Source: CAZBGL01 sp964491375
GTDB lineage: Bacteria; Desulfobacterota; Deferrisomatia; Deferrisomatales; Deferrisomataceae
Length of the DNA: 13,116 nucleotides
Direction: 5' to 3'
Assembly: GCA_964491375.1 (NCBI GenBank)
Contig: CAZBGL010000347.1
Coordinates: 1-13,116 of the forward strand
The notes beneath the pieces were generated by a model. That model was given only the letters and a program-made list of their open reading frames with translations, was not told the origin of the DNA and did not search any database. A program made the position numbers and the translations under genes. Position 1 is the stretch's first letter. Every line of letters starts with the position of its first letter. Of this stretch, positions 1-7,821 are shown one piece after another.

Positions 1-732
1 ATGTGGTCCAGCTCCAAGCACGGCACGCGCTGGGCCATGAAGGAGTCCGGCCGCCTGCCCGAGGGCGCGGCAGCCCCTACCTGTCAGCATTGCCACATGC
101 CCGGGGGTGACCATGAGAATCGCACGGCCTGGGGATTCCTAGGGGTCCGACTGCCCCTGCCCGAGGACGAGCAGTGGGCTGCCGACCGGGTGACCATCTT
201 GAAGGCACTGGGCGTGCTGAACCCCGAGACGGGCAAGCCCACGCCCATCCTGGATGCCGTGCTCGCGGTGGACATGGTTCGTACCACCCAGGAGGCGTGG
301 CAGAAGGAACGGGACAAAATGATCAAGGTATGTTCCGGATGTCACTCGGAGCGGTACGCGAGAACTCAACTGGAGATGGGGGACTCCATCATGAGAAAGG
401 CCGATCGCCTGATGGCGGAAGCCATCGAGACGGTGGCGGCCCTCTACCGAGACGGCATCATCCAGAAGCCGGAAGACTACCCGTTCAACTACCCGTTCCT
501 CTTGACGTTTATGCACACGGGCGGGGCCGCCGGAAACACCGACTTCAACAAGCTCTCGTACATCGACCAAGTGCTGTGCCAGATGTACATGAAACACAGG
601 ATGCGGACCTACCAGGCCTTTTTCCACGTGAACCCCGATTACGCATACTGGTACGGCTGGAACGAGATGCTCAAGGACCTAGGCGAGATCAAGGAGCTCG
701 CGAGGACGATGAGGGCCGCCCACGGGAAGTGA
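1..732 (+). CDS. HAO-like multihaem cytochrome c, C-terminal part
   Basis: This is the C-terminal 243 residues of a periplasmic multihaem cytochrome c of the hydroxylamine oxidoreductase (HAO) type. Two CxxCH haem sites are visible (residues 28-32 CQHCH and 111-115 CSGCH), followed by about 130 haem-free residues ending in an aromatic segment, HVNPDYAYWYGW (209-220). The opening W-SSKHG and the TCQHCHMPGG motif are typical of HAO and related octahaem proteins. Family members usually carry eight haems in 500 or more residues, so most haems lie upstream and the in-frame ATG at base 1 is very unlikely to be the true start. Members either oxidise hydroxylamine or hydrazine, or reduce nitrite or hydroxylamine. 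Which applies depends on a catalytic-haem cross-linking Tyr that I cannot place without an alignment. A hairpin terminator follows the stop. Family call is fairly sure; reaction unknown. Confidence 0.82.
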   Translation: MWSSSKHGTRWAMKESGRLPEGAAAPTCQHCHMPGGDHENRTAWGFLGVRLPLPEDEQWAADRVTILKALGVLNPETGKPTPILDAVLAVDMVRTTQEAWQKERDKMIKVCSGCHSERYARTQLEMGDSIMRKADRLMAEAIETVAALYRDGIIQKPEDYPFNYPFLLTFMHTGGAAGNTDFNKLSYIDQVLCQMYMKHRMRTYQAFFHVNPDYAYWYGWNEMLKDLGEIKELARTMRAAHGK

Positions 733-749
733 GGGGACCTGTCGGGTGC

Positions 750-1520
750 CTACCCTCGAAGTGACGGGAGCCGCCGGGACATCCTGCCGGGTGTCCCGGT
801 GGCCTTTTCAGGGGAACCGGTGGAAAAAAGCGTGGCGTCCGGAGGGAGCTGCCGGACCAGGCGTATTCCGAGGGGCGGCCGGTCGGGGTCGGTGTAGTGG
901 ATGCGGCCGGTGTACCTCTGGAGGACCGGGGCCGGGGTCCGGGGGGTCCCCCAGTCCCGGATCCGGTACAGGAGCCCTTCGAGCCGATCGGCCACGTGGT
1001 CGCCCGGGAAGGGGGCCACGATCTGGGCGTAGGAGCGCTTCCGCCGGGCGAGTTCGGCCAGCCGGTCCAGCAGTTGGGGGAGCGCGGCCTCCAAGGGGGC
1101 CTCGAACCGGTAGATCGCCGCCTCCGGGTCGTTCTCGGGGTCGGGCGGTCCCCCGTGTACCAGCCACGTTTCGAGGTACCGGGGCTTGGGCACGGCCAGC
1201 GCGGCCGTGCAGCCGGCGGTCCACGCGAGGAACACCACGTGGTTCCAGTGCTTGGACGCAAGCACCGGGAAGGGCAGCCGCTCCGGATCCGGAGCCGTGG
1301 GAACCAGCTCCACGCCGAACTGAGCGCCGAACACCCGGCGCACCTCCGAGGCCAGGGGCCCGGTCCGCGCCTCCAGTTCCCGGGCGCACCAGCCTCCCGA
1401 GGGAATCCGGATGCGCACGCGCCCCCCCGCCCGTTCGAGCCCGACGATGCCGTCCAGCCTCCGGGCCAGGTCCGGGGCGTGGATCCGGAGGTGGGTGAGC
1501 AGGGCCGTGACCGGGAGCAT
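750..1520 (-). CDS. Unrecognised 256-aa protein, weakly DnaA-N-like N-terminus
   Basis: I do not recognise this soluble-looking 256-aa protein. ATG (1518-1520) shares one base with the TGA of the upstream AI-2E-type gene (TGATG), with GGGGGA about six bases ahead, so translation is probably coupled. A GTG one codon earlier is possible. Residues 1-75 have the pattern of a DnaA N-terminal-like fold: a helix, a strand RVRIRIPS, a helix ending EVRRVFGAQF, then a short strand. This is an impression of pattern, not a match. The middle contains conserved-looking phrases (SKHWNHVVFLAW, PKPRYLETWLVHG, GRIHYTDPDRPPLG). There is no signal peptide, membrane span or obvious catalytic motif. The last 20 or so codons coincide with the terminator of the convergent cytochrome gene, which may explain the low-complexity basic tail. 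The gene looks real because of its operon overlaps and ordinary amino-acid composition. Confidence 0.68.
   Translation of the reverse strand: MLPVTALLTHLRIHAPDLARRLDGIVGLERAGGRVRIRIPSGGWCARELEARTGPLASEVRRVFGAQFGVELVPTAPDPERLPFPVLASKHWNHVVFLAWTAGCTAALAVPKPRYLETWLVHGGPPDPENDPEAAIYRFEAPLEAALPQLLDRLAELARRKRSYAQIVAPFPGDHVADRLEGLLYRIRDWGTPRTPAPVLQRYTGRIHYTDPDRPPLGIRLVRQLPPDATLFSTGSPEKATGTPGRMSRRLPSLRG
770..808 (+). terminator. Rho-independent terminator of the cytochrome gene
   Basis: GCCGCCGGGACA (770-781) pairs with TGTCCCGGTGGC (792-803) to form a 12-bp stem with one G-U pair and a 10-base loop. CTTTT follows at 804-808. It starts 38 bases after the cytochrome stop and has a T-run only in the + direction. 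It lies inside the last codons of the convergent 256-aa gene. Confidence 0.65.
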
Positions 1521-2623
1521 CACGGTTCCCCCAGGTACAGGGACGAGCGCCGGTACCGGTCCAGGAGCTCTCCCAGGCCGACCCGCAGCACGGCCGCGCC
1601 GGGCACGGCAAGGAGCACGCCCACCACGCCGAACAGCTCGCCCCCGGCGAGCACGGCCACGAGCACGGCCAGGGGGTGGAGCCCCACCCGGTCCCCCACG
1701 ATCCGGGGTGTGAGCACGAAGCCCTCCAGGGCCTGGCCCGCGGCGAACACGGCCCACACCCCCAGCAGGTGCGCCCAGTCGCCGAACTTGAGCAGGGCGA
1801 GGAGGCTCGCCAGGATCACCCCCACCAGCGTGCCCAGGTACGGCACGATGAACAGCGCCCCGGAGAGGACCCCCACCACCCAGGGCATGTCGATCCCCAC
1901 CAGGGTGAGCCCCAGGGAGTACACCGACGCCAGGATGACGCACACCGTCATCTGGCCCCGGACGAACGCCCCCAGAACCTCGTCGGAGCGGGCGAGGATA
2001 CGGCGGCCCAGGGGCTGGTGGCGCACCGGAAGGAGCGACACGGCCCGTTCGCCCAGGCCGTTCAGGTCCAGGAGCGTGTAGAATGCGAACACCGGGATCA
2101 GGGCGAGCCCCAGGATCGTGCTCACCACTCCCCAGGCGTTCGCCAGCACTTGCGCGGCGGCCCCGGCCAGGCGGGCTCCCAGGTCCGGTACCGCTCCCTT
2201 GAGGGCGGCCATCGCCCGGGCCCACGCCTCGGCGTCCTCGAGGGCGGGCACGGGACGCCCGAGCAGCCGCTCGAGCCGCGGCTCCAGGGCGCGGCGCGCC
2301 GCCTCCACGTACCCGGGTAGGGCCCCGAACGCCTCGCGCGCCTGGTCGGCCAGGGCCGGAACGACCAGCAGGACCAACACCCCGAGCGCCACGAAGGCCG
2401 CGGCCAGGAGCACCAGGATCCCCAGGGGTCTGGGCACGCGGCGGGCCTCCAGGCGGTCGAGCACCGGATCCAGCGCGTACGCGATGAACCAGCCGAGGAG
2501 CAGGGGCACCACCACGGACTGGAGCCGCCCCACGAGCCACAGCCCGCCGGCCAGGAACCCGACGGTCCACAGCACGCCCGCGGCCGAGGAACGGTTCCCC
2601 GGAGGCGCCCCCCCGGTCCTCAT
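1520..2623 (-). CDS. AI-2E/PerM-family membrane transporter
   Basis: This 367-aa inner-membrane protein belongs to the AI-2E transporter (PerM/YdiK/TqsA, COG0628) family. Members export autoinducer-2 or other small solutes or ions; the substrate cannot be read from sequence. The layout is characteristic: hydrophobic spans near residues 15-35, 36-52 and 67-92, then an amphipathic soluble stretch (about 93-165), then a cluster of C-terminal spans. The hallmark loop FVLTPRIVGDRVGLHP is present, followed by glycine-rich hydrophobic helices (LAGGELFGVVGVLLAVPGAA). Length fits the family (about 340-400 aa). ATG (2621-2623) overlaps the TGA of the methyltransferase gene as ATGA, and its own stop overlaps the next start as TGATG, so the three genes form one transcription and translation unit. 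Confidence 0.88.
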   Translation of the reverse strand: MRTGGAPPGNRSSAAGVLWTVGFLAGGLWLVGRLQSVVVPLLLGWFIAYALDPVLDRLEARRVPRPLGILVLLAAAFVALGVLVLLVVPALADQAREAFGALPGYVEAARRALEPRLERLLGRPVPALEDAEAWARAMAALKGAVPDLGARLAGAAAQVLANAWGVVSTILGLALIPVFAFYTLLDLNGLGERAVSLLPVRHQPLGRRILARSDEVLGAFVRGQMTVCVILASVYSLGLTLVGIDMPWVVGVLSGALFIVPYLGTLVGVILASLLALLKFGDWAHLLGVWAVFAAGQALEGFVLTPRIVGDRVGLHPLAVLVAVLAGGELFGVVGVLLAVPGAAVLRVGLGELLDRYRRSSLYLGEP

Positions 2624-3261
2624 GGGCGGTGCTCCGTGCGTTGGAGTTCGTGGATCCACACCCCGTGCACCCGGCCCCGGTACTCCACTTCCTGAAGGTG
2701 GAGTTCCCGGCGGAACCCGTGGTCTTCCAGGCGCTCCACCGCGCCCTCGGCGATTCGCCGGCCGGGCTCGGCCACGTAAGCCGTGCCGCCCGGCGCTACG
2801 ACCCGCCGGAGGGTGCGGAGGAAGGGTTCCAGGAAACGCAGCTCGTACAGCACATCGGCCGCCAGCACCAGCGGCGCCGAGAGGTCCCGGGGCGGATCCC
2901 TCCAGTCCACGACCCGGGCCGGAGCGGGAACGCCCAGGTTCAGTGCGTGGTTGGCCCGGGCGAACGCCAGGGCGTCGGGTTCGTAGTCGGTGAACGTGAC
3001 CCCGGCGCCCACGAGCCCGGCGGCCACGCCGACGAGCCCCAGGCCGCAGCCCAGTTCCAGGGCCCGGAACCCGCGCCCGATCCCGCGCTCCAGCACGAAC
3101 GCCGCCAGGGCCACGGCCGAGGGCCACAGCTCGGCCCAGTAGGGAAACCGCTCGTCCCGCTCGAACGCCTCCGGGTCCACGGCGTCGGCCAGGGCGTCGG
3201 GGTCGGACACCTGGAAGTACCTCAGGCGCTTGCCGGCCACGCGCACGGTGCGCACCACCAC
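2620..3261 (-). CDS. METTL20/Methyltransf_16-like SAM methyltransferase
   Basis: This is a class I S-adenosylmethionine methyltransferase of about 213 aa, resembling the protein-lysine methyltransferase group (Methyltransf_16; ETFB lysine methyltransferase-like). FPYWAELWPSAVALA near residues 39-53 is typical of that group. Motif I is LELGCGLGLVG (about 68-78), the acidic motif II is TDYEPDA, and AADVLYE (134-140) takes the catalytic-loop position. The target is unknown; lysine of a cytosolic protein is the family-based guess. No ATG lies in frame near the expected N-terminus. I chose the first of three consecutive GTG codons (3259-3261), which gives the usual family length, but no convincing ribosome site precedes it. 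A CTG at 3283-3285 is another possibility. The stop overlaps the start of the transporter gene by four bases (ATGA). Confidence 0.78.
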   Translation of the reverse strand: MVVRTVRVAGKRLRYFQVSDPDALADAVDPEAFERDERFPYWAELWPSAVALAAFVLERGIGRGFRALELGCGLGLVGVAAGLVGAGVTFTDYEPDALAFARANHALNLGVPAPARVVDWRDPPRDLSAPLVLAADVLYELRFLEPFLRTLRRVVAPGGTAYVAEPGRRIAEGAVERLEDHGFRRELHLQEVEYRGRVHGVWIHELQRTEHRP

Positions 3262-3393
3262 GTCGTCGTAGCCCGGAGGGATCAGGCGGCGCGCGGCCCG
3301 GTGGGGGCTGGCGCGATCCCCCGCGGAGCGGTATAACGGTCCGCCCCCCGGGCCGGAACACGGCCCGGGGCTTCGCGCAGGAGGCCGTACGGC
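3262..3393. promoter_or_regulatory. Divergent intergenic region with a -10-like TATAAC
   Basis: These 132 bases separate the minus-strand methyltransferase operon from the plus-strand phosphoesterase gene, so promoters for both should lie here or just inside the genes. TATAAC at 3332-3337 (+ strand) is a five-of-six -10 match that stands out in this GC-rich DNA. The best -35 about 18 bases upstream is only CTGGCG. It would give the phosphoesterase a leader of about 50 bases. No convincing minus-strand promoter is visible. Confidence 0.3.
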
Positions 3394-4143
3394 ATGCGGA
3401 TCTGGGCGATCTCCGACCTTCATCTGTCCTTTGCCAGGCCCAAGCCCATGGACGTGTTCGGCGAGGCGTGGAAGGACCACGTGCAGCGCATCCAGACCGC
3501 CTGGCGCGAGCGGGTGGCCCCGGACGACGTGGTGTGCCTGCCGGGCGACCTGTCCTGGGCCATGCGCCTCCGCGAGGCCCTGGAAGAGCTGCGCTGGCTC
3601 GGCAGTCTGCCGGGCCGCAAGGTCCTCGTCAAGGGAAACCACGACTACTGGTGGGGCTCCCTTTCCAGGCTCCGGGAGGCCCTGCCGGGGGGGGCGTTCG
3701 CGCTCCAGAACGACGCACTGGTGTTGGACGGCGTGGGCTTCGGGGGGGCGCGGGGGTGGGTCGATCCCTCGCTCGACTTCGGCCCCCTCCTGGGTCCGTG
3801 CGAGGCCGAGGGGCGGCTCCACGGGATCCGGGGAGACGCCGAGGACGCGCGGATCTACCGGCGGGAGCTCGATCGGCTGGACAGGAGCCTCCGCCGGATC
3901 CCGCCGGATGCGCGCCTCCGGGTGGCCCTGCTCCACTTCCCCCCCACCTCGCCCGCCCTGGAAGAGACCCCGGTCACGCGCATCCTGGAGCGGCACCGGG
4001 TGGACGTGGCGGTGTTCGGCCACCTCCACGGCACCGGGGCCGAGCGCGCGCCCGTACCCTTCGGCGAACGGAACGGGGTGCGGTACTTCCTGGTGAGCGC
4101 GGACCTCGTGGGGTTCGAGCCGGTGCCCGTGGCGGATGTGTGA
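3394..4143 (+). CDS. Calcineurin-like metallophosphoesterase
   Basis: This is a 249-aa cytosolic metallophosphoesterase of the predicted phosphohydrolase type (COG1768-like). The dimetal-site motifs appear in order: D8-x-H10 (ISDLHL), G51-D52 (PGDLSW), GNHD at 81-84 (in GNHDYWWG), H181 (LLHFPP) and GHLHG at 209-213. The family hydrolyses phosphomonoesters or diesters with Mn, Fe or similar metals; the natural substrate of this subgroup is not known to me. ATG 3394 is supported by AGGAGG at 3379-3384, nine bases upstream. The gene is divergent from the methyltransferase operon and ends 15 bases before the convergent UspA stop. There is no signal peptide or membrane span. The family is clear; the physiological role is open. 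Confidence 0.9.
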   Translation: MRIWAISDLHLSFARPKPMDVFGEAWKDHVQRIQTAWRERVAPDDVVCLPGDLSWAMRLREALEELRWLGSLPGRKVLVKGNHDYWWGSLSRLREALPGGAFALQNDALVLDGVGFGGARGWVDPSLDFGPLLGPCEAEGRLHGIRGDAEDARIYRRELDRLDRSLRRIPPDARLRVALLHFPPTSPALEETPVTRILERHRVDVAVFGHLHGTGAERAPVPFGERNGVRYFLVSADLVGFEPVPVADV

Positions 4144-4158
4144 TGTCTTCGGGCCGGG

Positions 4159-4650
4159 TCAGCCCTCTACCAGGCGCGACACGAGCACGGGCCGGCGGGA
4201 CTTCCGGAGCACCCGCTCGGCCACGCTCCCCAGGAACACGTGGCGAAGCCGCCCCTTGCCGTGGCTGCCCATGACGATCAGGTCCGCGTCCAGGTCCTCG
4301 GCCGCCTCCACGATCTGCACCGCCGGGTGCCCGTGGACGATGCGCACCGAGGCCACCCGCTCCAGATCCTCGGGGTGGTCGGCCAGTTCCTCCTCGGCGA
4401 ACCGGCGGAGCCGGCGCTGGATCTCCCCCAGGATCTCCTGCTTGTGCTCCACCTCGTACTCGCCCAGGCGGCCCTCGCCCATCACGGTGGCCACGTAGTT
4501 CACCACGGCGGCGTCCATCTCGGGGATCACGTGCAGGATGTGGATCTTGCCCCCGTAGTGCCGCGCGATGCTCACGGCGTGACGGAACGCCTGGGCCGCG
4601 TTGGGGGTGAGGTCCGTGGCGTACAGGATGGTCTTGTATTCCGGGATCAC
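4159..4650 (-). CDS. UspA-type universal stress protein, TRAP-linked
   Basis: This is a 163-aa universal stress protein with a single Usp domain. It has the N-terminal strand and acidic residue (KTILYATDL, D13) and the ATP-binding signature G-2x-G-9x-G-S as GSHG...LGS (G128, G131, G141, S142), so it probably binds ATP. Translation starts at GTG 4648-4650, preceded by a GGGAGGGG ribosome site, 14 bases after the TRAP permease stop. Usp genes next to TRAP permeases are known; in Halomonas elongata TeaD, an ATP-binding Usp, modulates the TeaABC ectoine transporter. By analogy this protein may adjust transport through the adjacent TAXI-TRAP system, which is inference. It is the last gene of the minus-strand set. 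No terminator is visible in the 15 bases before the convergent phosphoesterase gene. Confidence 0.9.
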   Translation of the reverse strand: MIPEYKTILYATDLTPNAAQAFRHAVSIARHYGGKIHILHVIPEMDAAVVNYVATVMGEGRLGEYEVEHKQEILGEIQRRLRRFAEEELADHPEDLERVASVRIVHGHPAVQIVEAAEDLDADLIVMGSHGKGRLRHVFLGSVAERVLRKSRRPVLVSRLVEG

Positions 4651-4664
4651 GGCTTTCCCCTCCC

Positions 4665-6740
4665 TCAGGCCGGGCTCGGCACGGCCCGCGCCGCCCGGGG
4701 CTTCTGCAGAACGTACACCAGGCCCAGCACGGCCAAGCCCACGGCGTACATCCAGTACCGGTGTTCGTGGGCCACCCCCAGGAGGGAAGCCGTGAAGTCC
4801 GGCCGCATCATGATCACGGTCACGCTGAGCAGCAGCGGGATCTCGTACCACCGGTTCCAGGTGATGAACCAACCCTGGGTGGCCGAGGCGAACGCGAACG
4901 CGCCGATGCAGGTGGCGGCGAAGATCATGAGCCCCAGGGACCAGCTGTTGATCTCCCACAGGATCAGGTCGTGGTTCAGGATGAACATGAACGGAAGGAT
5001 GGCCGTCCGGATGTCGTACATGAACCCCTGGATCCCGGTGGGAATGGGAGGGCTCTTGGCGATGGCCGAGGCCGCGTAGGCCGCGAGGCCCACGGGCGGG
5101 GTGTCGTCGGCCAGGATGCCGAAGTAGAAGCAGAACAGGTGCGCGGCGATCAGGGGGACGAAGAACCCCTGCCACTCGGCGATCTGCACGATGGCCGGGG
5201 CCGTGAGCGAGGCCATCACGATGTACGTGGCCGTGGTGGGCAGGCCCATTCCGATGATCAGGCTCGCAAAGGCCGTGATGGCGAGCATCAGGTAGATGTT
5301 GCCCCCGCTCAGGGTGTCGATGATGTCCGTGATCAGCCCGCCCAGCCCCATGGTGACCACGCCCACGATGATGCCGGCGGCGGCCGTGGCCACGGCCACG
5401 CTCACCATGTTGCGCGCGCCCGAGACCAGGCCGTTCAGGATGTCCAGCACCCCCTGCTTGAACGCGGGGCCCGCGGGCTGGCCCCTGAAGCGGGCCCGCA
5501 CCGGGTGCTGGAGCAGCATCACCACCGCCAGCACGATCACGGCGCGAAACGCCGCCAGGTCCGGCGAATGCCGGGGAATGATCAGCTCGTACAGGAGCAC
5601 GAGCAGGGGGATGATGTAGTGCAGACCCGAGACCAGCGTCTTACCGAACCGGGGAAGTTCCTCCTTGGGAAGGCCCTTCAGGCCCAGCTTGGACGCCTCG
5701 ATGTGGGTCAGGTAGAACAGGGTGGCGTACGAGGCAAAGGCCGGTATGGCGGCCGCCTTGACCACCTCCAGGTACGGCACGTTCACGTACTCGGCGATGA
5801 TGAACGCGGCCGCGCCCATGATGGGCGGCATGATCTGGCCGTCGGTGCTCGCCGCCACCTCGATGGCCGCCGCCTTGGTGGGAGGGTACCCCACCCGTTT
5901 CATCAAAGGGATCGTGAACGTGCCCGTGGTCACCACGTTGGCGATGCTGGATCCCGAAACCAGCCCCGTGAGCCCGCTGGACATCACGGCCGCCTTGGCC
6001 GGCCCGCCCTTGTACCGGCCCAGCAGGCTCATGGCCAGGTCGATGAAGAACCGGCCCGCGCCCGCCTTTTCCAGCATGGACCCGAACAGCACGAACAGGA
6101 ACACGATGGTGGCGGACACGTCCAGGGGGATGCCGTAGATCCCCTCGGTGCTCATGGAGATCTGGCTGACGTACCGTTCCAGGCTCACGCCCTTGAACGC
6201 GATCACCTCGGGCATGTACGGGCCGAAGAACGCGTAGAACGTGAACGCGCCGGCGATGATCGGGAGCGCGGGCCCGATGACCCGCCGGGCGGCCTCGAGC
6301 AGGAACACCACCAAGAGGATCCCGAACAGGGTGTCCCGGGCGTTGGGGATGCCGATGCGGGCCGAGATCCCCTCGTAGTCCCACGCGATGTACACCGCGC
6401 ACGCCACCGCCACCAGGGCCAGCGCGAAGTCGATCCAGGGAATGGAGCGCTTCTCGCCGAGCCACCGAAGGCCCGGCACCCGCACGGTCCTGCGGAGCGT
6501 GGGGTACGAGAGGAACACGATCGCAAAGGCAAAGCCCAGGTGGATCGCCCGGATGTAGGTGGAGTCCAGGAGGAGCCAGCTTGCGAGGGACAACTGGAAC
6601 AGGGACCACACCAGGGCGATGGCCGGGACGATCCACCGCTGCCACCCCTGGGGGCGGCGGAGCCCCAGCTCTTCTTCTTCCCTCAGTTTCTGGGCCAGAT
6701 CGACCCCGCCGGCTTCCGGTTGGTTGACGTTGGACGGCAT
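4665..6740 (-). CDS. TRAP transporter fused permease (4TM+12TM)
   Basis: This 691-aa inner-membrane protein fuses the small (DctQ-like) and large (DctM-like) TRAP permease subunits, the arrangement that partners TAXI-type binding proteins. After a charged cytosolic N-terminus (1-35), spans cover about 36-170, then the large-subunit domain follows. Signatures include SGLTGLVSGSSIANVVTTG (255-273), ASTDGQIMPPIMGAAAF (297-313), IIGMGLPTTATYIVMA (495-510) and ADDTPPVGLAAYAAS (544-558). A C-terminal set of extra spans (about 600-680) is common in this subfamily. Transport is expected to be driven by an ion gradient; the substrate is unknown and probably an organic or amino acid. The start ATG (6738-6740) has GGGAG seven bases upstream. 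A GTG two codons earlier is too close to that site. It lies after a hairpin behind the TAXI gene. Confidence 0.93.
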   Translation of the reverse strand: MPSNVNQPEAGGVDLAQKLREEEELGLRRPQGWQRWIVPAIALVWSLFQLSLASWLLLDSTYIRAIHLGFAFAIVFLSYPTLRRTVRVPGLRWLGEKRSIPWIDFALALVAVACAVYIAWDYEGISARIGIPNARDTLFGILLVVFLLEAARRVIGPALPIIAGAFTFYAFFGPYMPEVIAFKGVSLERYVSQISMSTEGIYGIPLDVSATIVFLFVLFGSMLEKAGAGRFFIDLAMSLLGRYKGGPAKAAVMSSGLTGLVSGSSIANVVTTGTFTIPLMKRVGYPPTKAAAIEVAASTDGQIMPPIMGAAAFIIAEYVNVPYLEVVKAAAIPAFASYATLFYLTHIEASKLGLKGLPKEELPRFGKTLVSGLHYIIPLLVLLYELIIPRHSPDLAAFRAVIVLAVVMLLQHPVRARFRGQPAGPAFKQGVLDILNGLVSGARNMVSVAVATAAAGIIVGVVTMGLGGLITDIIDTLSGGNIYLMLAITAFASLIIGMGLPTTATYIVMASLTAPAIVQIAEWQGFFVPLIAAHLFCFYFGILADDTPPVGLAAYAASAIAKSPPIPTGIQGFMYDIRTAILPFMFILNHDLILWEINSWSLGLMIFAATCIGAFAFASATQGWFITWNRWYEIPLLLSVTVIMMRPDFTASLLGVAHEHRYWMYAVGLAVLGLVYVLQKPRAARAVPSPA

Positions 6741-6795
6741 CGGCACTCTCCCACCGCGACGCGAGACAGACCCCTTCCCCGGCCCGACAGCGGGG

Positions 6796-6834
6796 AAAAA
6801 CGAACGGCGGGAGGACCGACGGGCCCTCCCGCCG
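6796..6834 (-). terminator. Hairpin terminator or attenuator between TAXI and TRAP genes
   Basis: On the minus strand CGGCGGGAGG (complement of 6825-6834) and CCTCCCGCCG (complement of 6805-6814) form a perfect 10-bp stem with a 10-base loop. TTCGTTTTT follows (6804 down to 6796). It begins 15 bases after the binding-protein stop. Partial termination here would give more binding protein than permease, a common arrangement. There is room for only about 55 bases before the permease start. Confidence 0.6.
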
Positions 6835-6849
6835 CGTTTCCGAACCGGT

Positions 6850-7821
6850 TCACTTCAGCAGGCCCACTTCCCTGAAGTACTTCTCCGCTCCGGGGTGAAG
6901 GGGCGCGCTCAGGCCCTGGAGCATGCTCTCCTTGGTCAGGACCTTGTAGGCAGGGTGGAGCTTCTTGAACTCCTCGAAGTTGTCGAACACCTCCTTGGTG
7001 ATGGCGTACACGATGTCCTCGGGCACGTCGATGGAGGTGCACATGGTGGCCTTGACGCCGAAGGTGGGCACGTCCTTCTTGTTCTCGGCGCCGGGGTAGA
7101 ATTCCACCGGGATCACGGCCGGCGCGTAGTAGGGGAACTTGTTGACCAGCTTCTGGACGATGTCATCCGGTACCGGGACGAAGCGCACCTTCCGGGCCCC
7201 GGCGGTGGCCTCCTTGATGGCGCCGCTGGGGTGGCCCACGGTGTAGAAGAACGCGTCGATCCGGCCGTCCTGGAGCATCCCAGGTGCCTCGGCCGCCTTC
7301 AGCCCCTCGGCCTTGATGTCCTTCTGCCAGTCAATGCCCGCCGCCTCCAGCAGGTCGATGGAGTTGCCCCGCTGGCCCGAACCGGGGTTGCCGATGTTCA
7401 CCACCTTGCCCTTGAGGTCGTAGATCGTCCGGATGCCGCTGTCCACCGCGGCCACGATCGTCACGGACTCCGGATGGATGGAGAACATGCTCCGCAGCTT
7501 CTTCTGGGGCCGGCCCTCCCACTCCTTGAGGCCGTGCCAGGCCTGGTACTGCCGGTCGGACTGGACGATGCCGAACTCCAGGTCACCGTTCATGATGGCG
7601 TTGACGTTGAACACCGAGCCCGCGGTGGACTCCACGGTGACCCGCAGGTTGTACTGCTTGCGCTTCTTGTTCACCATCTTGCTGATGGCGCCGCCCGTGG
7701 GGTAGTAGACACCGGTGACCCCACCCGTGCCGATGGTCACGTACCGCATCCGGGCGGATGCCTCGGTCAGGCCCAGGGCTCCGACGCCCAGGGCCAGCAT
7801 CAGTACCGCAACCTTCCTCAT
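6850..7821 (-). CDS. TAXI-family TRAP solute-binding protein
   Basis: This is a 323-aa periplasmic substrate-binding protein of the TAXI family (TRAP-associated extracytoplasmic immunogenic), the receptor that hands its ligand to a fused TRAP permease. The Sec signal peptide is residues 1-23 (positive MRK, hydrophobic core, ASA cleavage site) with no lipobox Cys. The mature protein begins with the family hallmark YVTIGTGGVTGVYYPTGGAI, and NIGNPGSGQRGNS (about residues 144-156) is the second typical ligand-loop segment. Known or suspected ligands in the family include glutamate, glutamine and other organic or amino acids; none can be assigned here. ATG 7819-7821 follows a strong GGAAGGAGGG site, and the longer frame starting near 7887 lacks such support and would bury the signal peptide. 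The downstream permease follows after a hairpin; the aminotransferase lies 100 bases upstream. Confidence 0.93.
   Translation of the reverse strand: MRKVAVLMLALGVGALGLTEASARMRYVTIGTGGVTGVYYPTGGAISKMVNKKRKQYNLRVTVESTAGSVFNVNAIMNGDLEFGIVQSDRQYQAWHGLKEWEGRPQKKLRSMFSIHPESVTIVAAVDSGIRTIYDLKGKVVNIGNPGSGQRGNSIDLLEAAGIDWQKDIKAEGLKAAEAPGMLQDGRIDAFFYTVGHPSGAIKEATAGARKVRFVPVPDDIVQKLVNKFPYYAPAVIPVEFYPGAENKKDVPTFGVKATMCTSIDVPEDIVYAITKEVFDNFEEFKKLHPAYKVLTKESMLQGLSAPLHPGAEKYFREVGLLK

Noticed and set aside
209..660. Assigning hydroxylamine oxidation to the cytochrome from its aromatic C-terminal segment
   Set aside because: The catalytic-haem Tyr cannot be identified without alignment, and most haem sites are outside the window.
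6741..6746. GTG 6744-6746 as start of the TRAP permease
   Set aside because: The GGGAG site lies only two to three bases before it but seven before the ATG at 6738-6740.
4761..6875. A 704-codon + strand open frame
   Set aside because: It is the mirror of the TRAP permease gene; its translation is His/Asp/Gly/Arg-rich with no domain, while the minus strand encodes a clear transporter.
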